A stretch of 64,000 bases of DNA from Holophagales bacterium (GTDB lineage Bacteria; Acidobacteriota; Thermoanaerobaculia; UBA5066): assembly GCA_016716705.1 (NCBI GenBank), contig JADJVF010000037.1:1-64000 (forward strand). The letters run 5' to 3'. Positions 26,836-36,775 of this stretch are shown piece by piece (position 1 is the first letter of the stretch; every line of letters starts with the position of its first letter). Position numbers and translations under genes: made by a program. The notes under the pieces were generated by a model, which saw nothing but the letters and a program-made list of their open reading frames with translations, ran no database searches and was not told the origin of the DNA.

Positions 26836-28461
26836 TCAGCCCGGCTCGACGGCGATCCGGTTCCCTTCCGCCGCCTCCGACTCTGCGGCCTGGGCCGCGC
26901 GCTCCTCGACGAACCGGACGAGCCCCTTCAGCGTGAGCGGAAGGGAGAAGTGGAATCCCTGGATCAGGTGGACGCCGCGGGCGGCGAGGTAGTCGACCTG
27001 CTCCGGCCGCTCGACCCCTTCCGCGATGATCGTCATCTCGAGCTTCTGGCCGAGGTCGACGACGGCATCGATGACCGTCTCGGCGACGGAGCCGGTCCCG
27101 ATCCCCTCCACGAAGCTCTTGTCGATCTTCAGGTGGTCGAGGCGGAAGCGGCGGAGCGTGGCGATGTTGGAGAAGCCGGTCCCGAAGTCGTCGAGCGCGA
27201 CCTTCGCGCCCCACGCCTGGATCGCCTCGAGGACGTTCCGCGCCGTCCCCCCCTCGTCCTCGATGAACTCCCGCTCCGTCACCTCGAAGACGAGGCTCTC
27301 CGGGCGGAGGGTCGAGTCCTCGAACGCACGGAGGATGCGGGCCACCGTTCCGGGGTCGCGGAGGTGTGCGCCGGCGAGGTTGATCGACACGTGGAAGCGA
27401 TCCGGCTCTGGCAGGCCGTCGGGAAGGTCCCGCGCGACGCGCCGCATGAGCCAGTCGGTGATCGGCACGATGAGGCCGGTCTCCTCCGCCAGGGCGATGA
27501 AGAGGTCGGGCGAGAGGAGCCCCTCGCGCGCGTGGCGCCATCGAAGGAGGGCCTCCGCGCCGACGCAGCGCCCGGAGCGGACGTCGACGACCGGCAGGTA
27601 GCGGACCTCCAGCTCACCCCGCCGGGCGGCGCCCCGAAGCTGACGCTTCAGGGCCGCGCCGGGTGATCCGGCGAGGAGGACGAGGGCCGCCGCACCCGCT
27701 CCGAACCCGAGCCCGACCGCGAGGAGAAGCGGAAGGGTCTCTCCCCAGGCGGCGAGCTGGACGTCGGCCGTGGCGCGCACGCGAACGGAGATCCCCCCGC
27801 CTTCGCACCGGGCTGTCGCCTCCTCCGAACGCACTCCGACGATCCGTCCGAGAAGCCTCAGCAGCGCGCCCGGACGGGGCCGGGGCGTCCCTCCCGAGGC
27901 CGGCACGCGAAGGACGGTTCCCGCAGCGCCGGCGACCTCCGCGATGAGCCGTCCGCCGTCCGCCACGGGTGCGAGGAAGCGCGACAGGCGTTCCGCGTCG
28001 AAGCTCACCTGACCCGCACCCCGCGGGAGGCGCACGGCGAATCGCACCGCGCCGGTCCCGAGGGCTCCGTCCCAGAGGGCCCGCCCGTCCCGTTGCAGGG
28101 CGACGCGAACCGCGCCCGGCAGGGGCAGGGGGACGGCCCCGACGCTGCAGTCGGGTACGAAGGACGTGTCGAGGAGCGAGGCGTCGCGCACGGCGAGGCC
28201 GACGTCGACGGCAGACCTCAGCGTCTCGGCAATGCCCGGGCTGCATCCGCCGTCCCACCTGTTCCCGAGGCGGGCGAGGAATGCCTCCGCATGGGAGAGG
28301 AGCGCATCGGTCAACGCGGCCGCCACCTGCGCGCGCGCCTCGAGGTCGTCTCGAAGCGCCCGCCTCTCGAGGCGCGACGAGAGCCAGACGAGGAGCGCCG
28401 GCGGAAGGAGCACGGCGAGGAGTACGGACGCGGCCAGCCGCGCCGGCCACCGCGTCAACAC
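26836..28461 (-). CDS. EAL-domain cyclic-di-GMP phosphodiesterase with periplasmic CSS-type sensor
   Basis: A 541-residue inner-membrane protein. Two membrane helices (about 10-32 and 246-267) bracket a periplasmic domain with Cys in GGCSPGIAETLR and VPDCSVG, the pattern of CSS-motif sensors whose two cysteines form a redox-controlled disulfide. The cytosolic EAL domain (about 275-525) keeps the catalytic set: GAEALLRW, SINLAGAHL, FEVTEREFIED, VALDDFGTGFSNIATLRRF, LKIDKSFVEGIG, TIIAEGVERPEQVDYLAARGVHLIQGF. It should hydrolyse c-di-GMP to pGpG. There is no GGDEF domain. Convergent with the lipoprotein gene upstream. Confidence 0.92.
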   Translation of the reverse strand: MLTRWPARLAASVLLAVLLPPALLVWLSSRLERRALRDDLEARAQVAAALTDALLSHAEAFLARLGNRWDGGCSPGIAETLRSAVDVGLAVRDASLLDTSFVPDCSVGAVPLPLPGAVRVALQRDGRALWDGALGTGAVRFAVRLPRGAGQVSFDAERLSRFLAPVADGGRLIAEVAGAAGTVLRVPASGGTPRPRPGALLRLLGRIVGVRSEEATARCEGGGISVRVRATADVQLAAWGETLPLLLAVGLGFGAGAAALVLLAGSPGAALKRQLRGAARRGELEVRYLPVVDVRSGRCVGAEALLRWRHAREGLLSPDLFIALAEETGLIVPITDWLMRRVARDLPDGLPEPDRFHVSINLAGAHLRDPGTVARILRAFEDSTLRPESLVFEVTEREFIEDEGGTARNVLEAIQAWGAKVALDDFGTGFSNIATLRRFRLDHLKIDKSFVEGIGTGSVAETVIDAVVDLGQKLEMTIIAEGVERPEQVDYLAARGVHLIQGFHFSLPLTLKGLVRFVEERAAQAAESEAAEGNRIAVEPG

Positions 28462-28528
28462 GCCCCCATTCGGCGAGATTTCCTGTCCGCTGTCATCGGG
28501 GCGCCCATTGTACGGACGGGCGGCCCGG

Positions 28529-30317
28529 TCAGCGGAGGTAGCCGAGGGATCGCAGGTTCTCGACGTATTCCCCGGGGTCGAGCGCCGGACCTCCGCCGGA
28601 CCGCTTCCGACCCCACGAGGAGACCGTCGCGTCCGACGCCGCGCCCTGACGCAGGAGACGGGTGTCGACCCTCCCCTCGGTCTCCCTCGACGAGGGGACG
28701 CCGAGCACGGCGAGAAGCGTCGGCGCGAGGTCGACGGGCTTCACACTCCCCGCGGCGGTCGCCCCGACGAGGCTCCCGGCGAGGAGAAGCTCCCCGCTCC
28801 TTGCCGAACGACCGCCGTCGACGACGACGGCGACGAGATCGGCGTCCCCCCCGAGGACGTCGGGCCCGGCGAGGAACGAGGCGATCGCGCGCGTCTCCTC
28901 GCCGAGGGCGGTCGCGAGCGTGACGCGGTCGGCAACCGTCCGGCCCGGCTCGGACAGGGCCGCGCCGAGAATGTCGAGTCCCGGCAGGTAGAGAAGCGCG
29001 AGTCGCGGCCTCGCCCTCGCAACCTCCTGCCGGAAGGCGGCGATGGCGAACGCGTCGAGCCCTCGCGCGTCCGCGACGAGCCGGCCGGCACCGGTCGTGC
29101 GCGCCGTCTCACGGACGGCCAGGGCTCGCGGCGCGCGCGGAGGCCTCGGGCGGCCATCCCTCTCCCTCCAGCTTTGCGCCGGCGCGAGCGGCGAAGAAGA
29201 GGTGGTTTCCGAGGACGACGCCGCCCGCGTCGCCCGCCGGCCACGTCGTCCACCAGTTCACGACGAGCGAGGCGAGACCGCCCCTGTGCGCGACCTCCCA
29301 CATCGAGGGGACCCTGCGGGCGGCGGACGTGACCGACTCCTCGCGCGCCAGGCCGAGCGCCGGGAGCAGGCGGCCGAGGTACCAGCCCGTCCCGGCCGTC
29401 AGTCTCACCGGCGCCACGAGGCCGTCGAGCCGCACCAGCTCGAGCGCGCCGACGCCGTGCCGGCGCGCCGGCTCGCCCGTGGCCACGGTCGTCCAGAACG
29501 CCGCCGGATCCGTCGTGTCCTTCTGGTACTCGAAGCGCGCGCGCGCGCCGAGAGGCACCGCCTTCGTCGCGAGAGCCGGAATCCAGCCATCCACGGCGAC
29601 GAGGACGACCCGCGCCGTTCCGGACCGGACGACGAGCGGCTCGTCGACCGGGGGAACGCGGCGCAGGGCGAGCCATCCGCCCGCGGCGAGGACGGACGCC
29701 GCGAGCGCCGCCCCGAGGGCGAGCGCCGGACGTGGCGCCCGCGAGAGGACGGCCTTCCCGGACGCCGCGAGGACCGTGAACGCGAGGCCTCGCGCGACCC
29801 TGACCGCAAGGACCACCGCGAACGCCGCAGCCGCGAACGCGACGATCGCGGCGAGAGGGCCCGCCGCCTCCAGGACCGGCCGCGCGGCCAGCACGGCCCC
29901 GACGCCGGCGAGAACGCCGAAGACGACCGCCACCTCCGTCGAGACTCCCGACGGGTCGCTCCGTCCGCGCACGCGCAGCCACGCGAACGCGGCGAGAAGG
30001 AGGACGAGGACGCCCGCAGCGAGGAGCGCCCCGGCGCCCAGCCACGCGAAGAGGACGAGGGCGTCCCGCGGCGAGAGGGCCGAGGCGAGTGCGACTGCGG
30101 CGGTCTCGACCGTCGCGAGGGCGAAGGCGAGGAAGAGCGACGCAACCGTCGCGCCGAGGAGGAGACCGAGCGTCCGGGTCCGCGCGGCGAGAGCGCCTTT
30201 CAGGACCGCCCCTTCCACGCCGCGATCGAGGTACCCGCGGGAGCGGAGCCGCTCTCTTGCCTCCTCGAACGTGACGGGATCGCGCCTCTCGGGAGGCTCG
30301 GGGGGCGGCGTGCTCAC
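28529..30317 (-). CDS. Membrane-anchored alkaline-phosphatase-superfamily phosphodiesterase, one frameshift near 29,130
   Basis: The ATG at 30317 starts a protein with about six N-terminal membrane helices (45-220). An extracytoplasmic enzyme domain of the type I phosphodiesterase/nucleotide pyrophosphatase class follows: RVVLVAVDGWIP (metal Asp), DPAAFWTTVATGEPARRHGVG (nucleophile Thr region) and SMWEVAHRGGL with VVNWWTTWPAG. This frame stops at 29109. A one-base shift near 29,120-29,140 restores LVADARGLDAFAIAAF, ARARPRLALLYLPGLDILGAAL and finally KPVDLAPTLLAVLGVPSSRE and LRSLGYLR to the stop at 28529, all typical of the superfamily. Together about 596 residues. The substrate may be a phosphodiester lipid or nucleotide; it is not determined. 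Confidence 0.7.
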
Positions 30318-30361
30318 GCCGCGACGTTAGCAGGGCGGGCGCCCCGGTGCAGCCGCCCTCT

Positions 30362-31261
30362 TCAGCTGCTCCTGTCCCTGAGCGCCGAGGCGAAGTCGCG
30401 GAGGAGCGCCGCCCGCGCCCCGAACGGCTCGAGGGCCTCGATCGCGTGGAGCGTCAGCTCCTGGACCAGCCGGCGGGCGCCCTCCTCGCCGACGTGCCGG
30501 GCGAACGTGGGGGTCGGGGCTCGACGGGCGTGCTTGCCCGTCCGGGCCGGGTCCTGCCTCTCGAGGAGGTCGTCGACGATCTGAAACGCCAGCCCGACGT
30601 TCTTGGCGTACGAGCGGACGGCGGCCAGCTCCTTCGGCCTCGCCCCCCCGAGAACCGCCCCGAACTCGGCGGCTGCCACGAAGAGGGCTCCCGTCTTGCG
30701 GGCGTGAATCGTCTCGATCCGGTCGAACGACGCATCCGCTTCCCCGGTCCGGAGGTCGAGGGACTGCCCCGAAGCGAGGCCCCAGAGGCCGGAGGCATCC
30801 GCAAGGCGCGAGACGAGGTCGAGCGCCGGGGCGGGCCGGATCGTCGACAGCCCGGAGTCGGCCAGAACGCCGAACGCCCGGACGATGAGCGTCACGCCGG
30901 CGAGGATGGCGAGGTCTTCCCCGTGGACCGTGTGGAGCGCCGGCCGCCCGCGGCGCGTCGTGGCGTCGTCCATCGAGGGGAGGTCGTCGAGCGCGAGCGA
31001 GGCGGCGTGGACCATCTCCACGGCGCAGGCGGGGTCGAGAAGACGCTCCTCCTTCGCGCCGAACAGCGCCCCGACGAGGAAGACGAGGCCGGGCCTGACC
31101 CGCTTCCCGGGAGAGAGGAGCGCATCGCGCGCCGCCGGGGGAAGGGGATCCGGAACGTCGTCGAGGAGGCCGGCGGCGGGGCCTCGCTCGAGCAGCTTCG
31201 GAAGCCGGGCGTCGACGAGGCTCCGGACGCGGGAGAGGGTTTCCGGGAGGTCGAGAGACAC
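30362..31261 (-). CDS. Polyprenyl (isoprenyl diphosphate) synthase-like protein, variant second Asp motif
   Basis: A 299-residue trans-isoprenyl diphosphate synthase homolog starting at a GTG (31261). The first Asp-rich motif is intact (LALDDLPSMDDATTRRG), as are GKRVRPGLVFLVGALFG, the HTVHGEDLAILAG region, the IHARKTGALF signature and GLAFQIVDD. The second motif reads DDLLERQD where canonical enzymes have DDxxD, and the usual following GKxxGxDxxxxKxT is replaced by GKHARRAPTPTFARHVG, lacking the conserved Lys-Thr segment. It may be a diverged or non-prenyl-elongating paralog. A normal ispA is present at 52,421-53,320. Divergent from the chemoreceptor gene (69 bases). Confidence 0.8.
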   Translation of the reverse strand: MSLDLPETLSRVRSLVDARLPKLLERGPAAGLLDDVPDPLPPAARDALLSPGKRVRPGLVFLVGALFGAKEERLLDPACAVEMVHAASLALDDLPSMDDATTRRGRPALHTVHGEDLAILAGVTLIVRAFGVLADSGLSTIRPAPALDLVSRLADASGLWGLASGQSLDLRTGEADASFDRIETIHARKTGALFVAAAEFGAVLGGARPKELAAVRSYAKNVGLAFQIVDDLLERQDPARTGKHARRAPTPTFARHVGEEGARRLVQELTLHAIEALEPFGARAALLRDFASALRDRSS

Positions 31262-31330
31262 GGTTCGGGGCTCCGTTTCCGATCCGGACGGCGCGGCCCG
31301 GGAGGGTTGGAAAGTGTAGCATCGGAGCCG

Positions 31331-34300
31331 ATGTCCGCCGCGTCGACGAAGGAGCCGTCCCGTGCGAAGGCGTGGCTTTCTGCCGCGTTCGCCCCGTTGG
31401 TCGTGCTGCTCGGGTTCGCCTCCCTCGCCCTCTCGCCCTCCCCATCCTCGCTCCGCACCCTCACGGCGGGAGTCCTGACCGCCGCGGCCGTCGCGGCGCT
31501 CGCACGGCTGGCCCAGGGGCGCATCCTTCGCGCCCGGGAGGCGACGCGCGACGCGCTCCACCGCGCCTCTGCCGGGGACCTCACGCTCTCCCGCGCGGAG
31601 CTCGGCCGGTCCGGAGACGCCGCCCTCGCCGAGGCGTTCCACGGCCTGATGGTCGCGATGGAGCGGATCCTCGCCTCGTTCGCACGGCTTTCCGAGGCGG
31701 TGTCGGGCGTCGCGCGCGACCTGACGACCCGGGGCAGGGACCTCTCCCTCGCCGCCTCCGTCCAGAACGCGCGCGCGGAGGAGACCGCGGCCGCCATGCG
31801 CGGTACCGATGCGGCGATCGGCTCCCTTCGGGAATCGATGGAGACGCTCGCGGGCGCCGCCGAGAACGCGGGCGCCTCGCTCCACGAGATGACCGCCTCG
31901 GTCATGCAGGTCTCCCGGAGCACCTCGGCGCTCCGCGCGTTCGTCGACGAGACGGCGGCGTCCCTCGGAGGAGTCGTGTCCGCCCTCCAGGAGGTCGCGT
32001 CGGCCGTCGAGAACCTCTCCGGCCTCGCGGGGGAAACGGCCGGTGCGACGGAGGCCATCCGTTCCTCCACCGCCGAGACGGATCGGCAGGCCCAGACCGC
32101 CGCGCGGCTCTCCGAGCGCGTCTCGGCGGCCGTCGTCTCGGGCAAGGCGGCCGTCTCCGGAACGCTCGCCGGGATGCACGAGATCCGGGGCGCCGTCTCG
32201 GGCGCGGCCGACGCCGCGACGGCGCTCGCCGAGCACTCCGCGAGGATCGGCGAGGTCCTCCACGTCATCGAGGAGATCGCCGGCGAGACGAACCTCCTCG
32301 CCCTGAACTCCTCCATCATCGCGGCGCAGGCCGGAGAGAGCGGCAAGACCTTCTCCGTCCTGGCCGACGACATCCGCGACCTTTCCGACCGGACGGCCGT
32401 GTCGACCGACGAGGTGCGAGGCCTCGTCTCGTCGGTCCGCTCCGGCGTCGAGGACGTGCGGCGTCTCCTCGCCGAGGCGCGCCGCCGGACGGACGAGGGA
32501 GTCGATCTCGCCCAGACCTCCGACGCGACCCTCGACGAGATCGAGTCCCTCGCCCTCGATTCGCGCCGCGCCTCGGAGGGGATCGCGAGCGCCGCCGACG
32601 AACAGAGCCGCGAATCGGCCCGCGTCTCCGAGGCGACCTCCCGCGTCTCGTCGGAGGTGGCACGGATCTCGGAAGCGACCCGAGGCCAGCTCGAGTCGGC
32701 CAGAGCGGTCAACGCGAGGACCGACCGGGTCCGCCTGCTGACGGAGCAGCTCGCCCGTGCCATGGAAGAGCAGGCCACGGGCGGGCAGGCGCTCCTCGGC
32801 TCCATGGAGAGGGTCACCTCCACCGTCGACGCCATCGCCGAGGCGACCGTGACCCTCGCGGACGGCTCGGCGGCCGTCGTGACGTCGATGGACGAGATCC
32901 GCAGGGCCGCCGAGAGGAACGCCTACGCCTCGACATCCATGAACCAGGCGGCCCAGGCCCTCGAGCAGGAGTCGCTCCTCCTGCGTTCCCGCTCCTCGCT
33001 CTTCCGCCTGCCTTCGCCCGCGCCCGGCGGGCGCGTGAGGGCCGCGCTCCGTTATCTCGACGAGGAGAACTTCGACCCCGCGTTCTGCCAGACCGTCCCG
33101 CAGGCGATCCTCGTGAGGACCTGGGGCGAAGGCCTCGTCCGCTTCGGCGAAGGGACCCGGATCCTTCCGGAGCTCGCGGAGAGCTGGGAGATCGACCCGT
33201 CGGGAATGCTCTACGCCTTCCACCTGCGGCGGGGCGTCCGCTGGCACGAGGGGGGGAGCCTCGTCGCGGCCGACGTCAAGGCCTCGTTCGAGCGGTTCCT
33301 CTCCCCCGCCACCGCCGCGCCGCTGGCGACCCTCTTCGATGCGGTCGACGGATATGACGCCTTCCGCGCCGGGCGCACCCCCGACGTCGCCGGCCTCGAG
33401 GCCCCGTCGAGCGACCTCTTCCGCGTCCGCCTCTCACGCCCCGTACCCTTCTTCCTCCAGCTCCTGACCCTTCCGGACATCACCGTCCTCCCGCCGTCAC
33501 TCCTTGCCGACCCCGCCCGGGCCCGGCGAGCGCCGTCCGGAACCGGCCCGTTCGCGCCCAGGGAGATCTCTTTCGGAAAGGTGGCCCGTTTCGACCGTTC
33601 CGACACCTACTGGGACCGGGGCCGGATCGCGCTCGACGGCGTCGACCTCGACCTCACGGAAGACTCCGAAGCCGGCGTCTTCCAGCGGTTCCTCGACGGC
33701 CAGCTCGACGTCATCTGGGACATTCCGTACCCCGAAGCGGCCCGGCTCATGGCGGACCCCCAGTGGCGGCCTTACATCGACTCGTCGGTCCAGCTCCACA
33801 CGTCCTTCCTCGTCCTGCGATGCGACAGGGCCCCCCTCGACGACGTCCGGGTGCGGCGGGCGCTCAACCACGCCGTCGACAGGGCCGCGTTGAACGAGAA
33901 GACCTTCGCCGGCCTCACTGTGCCCGCAGCGTCACTCCTGCCTCCCCATCTTGCCGGCCACGACCCGAACCTCCGTCCCTACCGTCACGATCCGGAGAAG
34001 GCCAGGGGGCTTCTCCACGATGCAGGGCTCGGCGCCGGCCTCACTCTTTCGGCCTGGCTCAGCCCGAAGGACTCTCGCGACCCCCTGAATCCGCTCCCGG
34101 TCATCGCCGCGCAGCTCGAAGCCGTCGGAGTGAAGCTGGTCCTCGAGGTCCTTCCGGGCGAGGAGATGTCCGCCCGCAAGCGGGGCGGCGTCTTCCCCGA
34201 CGTGAAGCTCTCCCGGTGGTTTGCCGACTTCCCCGATCCCGACACGTTCTTCAGCTCGCTTCTCTACTCGAAAACGGAGGACGTCCTCGACGCAGGTTTC

Positions 34301-34528
34301 AAGAGCGCCGAGGTGGACCGCCTCGTCGAGAAGGGAGCGCGGCTCCTGGACGCCGCCGAGCGCGAGGCGGTCTATCGCGAGCTGAACCGACTCGTCCAGG
34401 CCGAGGCGCCCGTCGTCTTCCTCTTCCACAACCGCGGCTTCGTGGTGCAGGCGCCGCGCCTCAGGGGAGTCCGTGCCCACCTCCTGCCTCCCCCGGTCCG
34501 CTGGAACGACCTCTGGCTCGAGCCCTGA
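31331..34528 (+). CDS. Methyl-accepting chemotaxis protein fused to a family 5 peptide-binding domain
   Basis: A 1,065-residue fusion. Residues 14-34 and 43-61 are membrane helices with only about eight residues between them, so there is no periplasmic sensor. A HAMP-like stretch and a long coiled coil follow, with the MCP signalling tip at about 310-355 (EEIAGETNLLALNSSIIAAQ, AGESGKTFSVLADDIRDL) flanked by Ala/Ser/Glu-rich methylation-helix-like repeats. At about 570 a complete SBP_bac_5 (DppA/OppA-like) domain begins: LDEENFDPAFCQ, LAESWEIDPSGMLYAFHLRRG, LNHAVDRAALNEKTF, DPEKARGLLHDAGL, and PVVFLFHNRGFVVQ near the end. By topology both domains are cytoplasmic, unusual for a peptide-binding fold. 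ATG chosen at 31331; 69 bases from the divergent prenyl synthase. Confidence 0.9.
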   Translation: MSAASTKEPSRAKAWLSAAFAPLVVLLGFASLALSPSPSSLRTLTAGVLTAAAVAALARLAQGRILRAREATRDALHRASAGDLTLSRAELGRSGDAALAEAFHGLMVAMERILASFARLSEAVSGVARDLTTRGRDLSLAASVQNARAEETAAAMRGTDAAIGSLRESMETLAGAAENAGASLHEMTASVMQVSRSTSALRAFVDETAASLGGVVSALQEVASAVENLSGLAGETAGATEAIRSSTAETDRQAQTAARLSERVSAAVVSGKAAVSGTLAGMHEIRGAVSGAADAATALAEHSARIGEVLHVIEEIAGETNLLALNSSIIAAQAGESGKTFSVLADDIRDLSDRTAVSTDEVRGLVSSVRSGVEDVRRLLAEARRRTDEGVDLAQTSDATLDEIESLALDSRRASEGIASAADEQSRESARVSEATSRVSSEVARISEATRGQLESARAVNARTDRVRLLTEQLARAMEEQATGGQALLGSMERVTSTVDAIAEATVTLADGSAAVVTSMDEIRRAAERNAYASTSMNQAAQALEQESLLLRSRSSLFRLPSPAPGGRVRAALRYLDEENFDPAFCQTVPQAILVRTWGEGLVRFGEGTRILPELAESWEIDPSGMLYAFHLRRGVRWHEGGSLVAADVKASFERFLSPATAAPLATLFDAVDGYDAFRAGRTPDVAGLEAPSSDLFRVRLSRPVPFFLQLLTLPDITVLPPSLLADPARARRAPSGTGPFAPREISFGKVARFDRSDTYWDRGRIALDGVDLDLTEDSEAGVFQRFLDGQLDVIWDIPYPEAARLMADPQWRPYIDSSVQLHTSFLVLRCDRAPLDDVRVRRALNHAVDRAALNEKTFAGLTVPAASLLPPHLAGHDPNLRPYRHDPEKARGLLHDAGLGAGLTLSAWLSPKDSRDPLNPLPVIAAQLEAVGVKLVLEVLPGEEMSARKRGGVFPDVKLSRWFADFPDPDTFFSSLLYSKTEDVLDAGFKSAEVDRLVEKGARLLDAAEREAVYRELNRLVQAEAPVVFLFHNRGFVVQAPRLRGVRAHLLPPPVRWNDLWLEP

Positions 34529-34614
34529 CGAAAGGACGAGAGACACGCACCGAACAGCCATGGCGCCTCCCGAGAAGGGCGGCCCGGGCCTCCACGTAAC
34601 GGGTTCCTTCCGGA

Positions 34615-34962
34615 TCAGGAGCCGAAGCTGGCGACGGCCTCGGCTTCGTTCGGGTAGACGTCGAAAACCGTGATGAGCTGGGTGACGGTGAGGACGTCGC
34701 TGATCTTGGCCGGGAGGTTCATCAGCTTCATCTTCGCCCCCTTGTGAGTGGACGTCGTATAGCAGCCGACGAGCTCGCCAACGCCCGAGGAGTCGATCGT
34801 CGTCACGCCCGACATGTCGACGACGAGCTTGCGGGCGCCTTCGTTCAGGACGGCGTGAATCGCCTCCCGCATCTGAAGGTCTCCCGCTCCGATGGTGATC
34901 TTCCCCTTGAGCTCTACGACCGTGATGTCCCCGATCTTACGGACGGAGGCGTTCTTGTTCAT
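34615..34962 (-). CDS. Anti-anti-sigma factor, STAS domain
   Basis: A 115-residue single STAS domain like SpoIIAA/RsbV. ITVVELKGKITIGAGD at the start and LVVDMSGVTTIDSSGVGELVG in the middle hold the Ser that the partner kinase phosphorylates (second Ser of DSSG). Unphosphorylated, such proteins release a sigma factor from its RsbW-type inhibitor; in other systems they act on other outputs. The ATG overlaps the stop of the RsbW-like gene (ATGA), so the two are translationally coupled. No sigma factor gene is adjacent. Confidence 0.9.
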   Translation of the reverse strand: MNKNASVRKIGDITVVELKGKITIGAGDLQMREAIHAVLNEGARKLVVDMSGVTTIDSSGVGELVGCYTTSTHKGAKMKLMNLPAKISDVLTVTQLITVFDVYPNEAEAVASFGS

Positions 34963-35414
34963 TCGTTCTCTCCCTTCGCGTTTCCGCGTTTGCTGAGGTC
35001 CTTGCGCATCGTCAGGATCGTCCCCCCGCTCTCTCCCCGAGAGAAGGCGACGTCGTCCATGAACGTCCGGATGTAGAAGATACCTCGTCCGGAGGTCTTC
35101 ATCTGGTTCTCGGGGGCCAGCGGGTCGGAGACCCGTTCCGGGTCGAAGCCGCCGCCCTCGTCTCCGATGACGATCGTCAGGTCGCTGCCGACCCCGTCGA
35201 ATTTCACCAGGACCCGCTTGTCGGGATCGAGCCTGTTCCCGTGCTTCACGGCGTTTGCGACGGCCTCCCGCAGGGCCATCCCGATCCAGTGCTCCATCTC
35301 GGAGTCGATCGCCCGCTGCTTGCAGACGTGTGTGAGCGCAGCTTGCACCAGCTCGATGTTCTCGTAGCGGCTCGCCAGCCAGAGGACGATGGGGCCTGGT
35401 GAGGTTGTCGTCAT
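34959..35414 (-). CDS. RsbW-like serine kinase/anti-sigma factor (GHKL ATPase)
   Basis: A 151-residue GHKL ATPase domain. The N box is HWIGMALREAVANAVKHGNR (Glu and Asn for Mg-ATP), G1 is VIGDEGGGFDPE (Asp contacting adenine) and G2 is TSGRGIFYIRTFMDDV. This is the layout of RsbW/SpoIIAB and HATPase_c_2 proteins, which phosphorylate a STAS partner on serine. Start taken at 35414 (MTTTSPGPIVLW). The adjacent STAS gene overlaps by four bases and is the expected substrate. The third partner, whether sigma factor or phosphatase, is not in the window. Confidence 0.9.
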   Translation of the reverse strand: MTTTSPGPIVLWLASRYENIELVQAALTHVCKQRAIDSEMEHWIGMALREAVANAVKHGNRLDPDKRVLVKFDGVGSDLTIVIGDEGGGFDPERVSDPLAPENQMKTSGRGIFYIRTFMDDVAFSRGESGGTILTMRKDLSKRGNAKGENE

Positions 35415-35529
35415 CTCGTTCGTCAGCTCCCGCCCCTCACGAAGGCCGGGAACCACCTGGAGAGAAGCCTTGCCCCTGCTAAGCTGCGCCCTCATGTGTA
35501 CGCCCGGGCTCTGCGACAAAGTCGCCGCG

Positions 35530-36772
35530 ATGATACGCCAGCGCCGGCGGCGGCGTCCAGAGTGGGCCGCCGGCCTCGCTCTCCTCGGAGTCCTCGCCGC
35601 GGGGCCGGCGGGCGCAGACGAAGCGGCCCTCCTCGCGGGCCGGGTCTCGAAGGCGCAGAAGCTCGTCGAGAGGGTCCGGGGCCGCACCTTCAGCGCGCCA
35701 GTTGCCTCCGCGTTCCTTCCCGAGAAGGAGCTGGAGGAGGTGCTCGGCAGGAAGCTCACCGAGGACCTCCCGGTTCCCTTCGAGACGTACGCCGCATCCC
35801 TCGAGGCGATCGGCCTCATCGAGAACTCCCCCGATCTCCTGCTCCGTCTCACCCGCCTCTACGCGCGCCAGGTGGTCGGATTCTACGACCCGGCCGAAAA
35901 GAGGTTCTACATCGTTCCCGAACGGTCCCGGGACACTGCCGGCGCGGCCGGGGAGCTGATGGAGCAGATCCTCCTCGCTCACGAGCTGACCCATGCCCTT
36001 CAGGACCAGCGCCTGGGCCTCGACAGGCGGATGAGGGCCCTCAGGGACTCGACAGACGCGCTCCTCGCCCTTCAGGCCGTGCTCGAGGGTGAGGCCACGC
36101 TCCTGATGACGGAGGCCTTGATGGCGAGCGTTCCAGGCGACGCCCGCGAGGCCCTCGGAAACGATCCGATCCAGCAGATCATGGACGGTCTCGACAGCCC
36201 GACCGCCGTCGAAGGGGCGGAGGGGGTCCCCGACTTCTTCGTCAAGGAGCTCGTCTTTCCGTACGCCGCCGGGAACGGCCTGGGTGAGACAGAAGACGAA
36301 GGACGGGGGCTGGGCCGCCATCGACGCCGCATACCGGAACCTCCCGTCGACGACGAGCGAGATCCTCAGACCCGGCACCGCTCCCGGGCCGCGAAAGCGC
36401 CTCGTCGCCTCCGACCGTCCCAGGCCCGGCCGCGTACCGGGCGGCGCCTCGAAGATCTGGTACGACACGCTCGGCGAGTGGGCCCTCGGAAGCCTTCTCG
36501 AACGCGCAGGTGCTGGCGACGATGCGAAGGAAGCGGCGGCCGGGTGGCAGGACGATCGGGTCGTCTTCTTCGCGTCGAAGGAGTCCCCTTCCTCCGGCGG
36601 CATGGGCTTTCTCTGGAGGATTCGCGCCGGGAGCCCCGCCGCGGCGAGACGGATCGCGACGCTTCTCGCACCGCTCTACGGCAGCCGGCCCGTGGACGAG
36701 AGACCTTCGGTCACGACCCGCGGCGACGTCGTCGAGGTCGCCCTCGCCGCCGTCCGCTCCCCGGCCGCCTGA
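35530..36772 (+). CDS. Putative exported zinc metalloprotease (HELTH), one frameshift near 36,282
   Basis: The ATG at 35530 opens a basic N terminus and a signal helix (WAAGLALLGVLAAGPAGA). The first frame carries VVGFYDPAEKRFYIVPE, then LLAHELTHALQDQRLGLDRRM (HExxH zinc site) and, about 40 residues on, VLEGEATLLM with a possible third ligand Glu. Near 36,280-36,284 the frame shifts by one base. The second frame goes on with RQKTKDGGWAAIDAAYRNLPSTTSEILRP, KIWYDTLGEWALGSLLERAG and a beta-rich end (DDRVVFFASKES). Joined, it is about 413 residues and resembles secreted metallopeptidase-like proteins of uncertain activity. Convergent with the CPBP protease gene, three bases apart. Confidence 0.65.
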
Positions 36773-36775
36773 GGG

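Noticed and set aside
30347..31330. N-terminal extension of the chemoreceptor fusion by about 330 codons
   Set aside because: The open frame extends upstream only because it is the complement of the prenyl synthase gene; the ATG at 31331 followed by two membrane helices is the sensible start.
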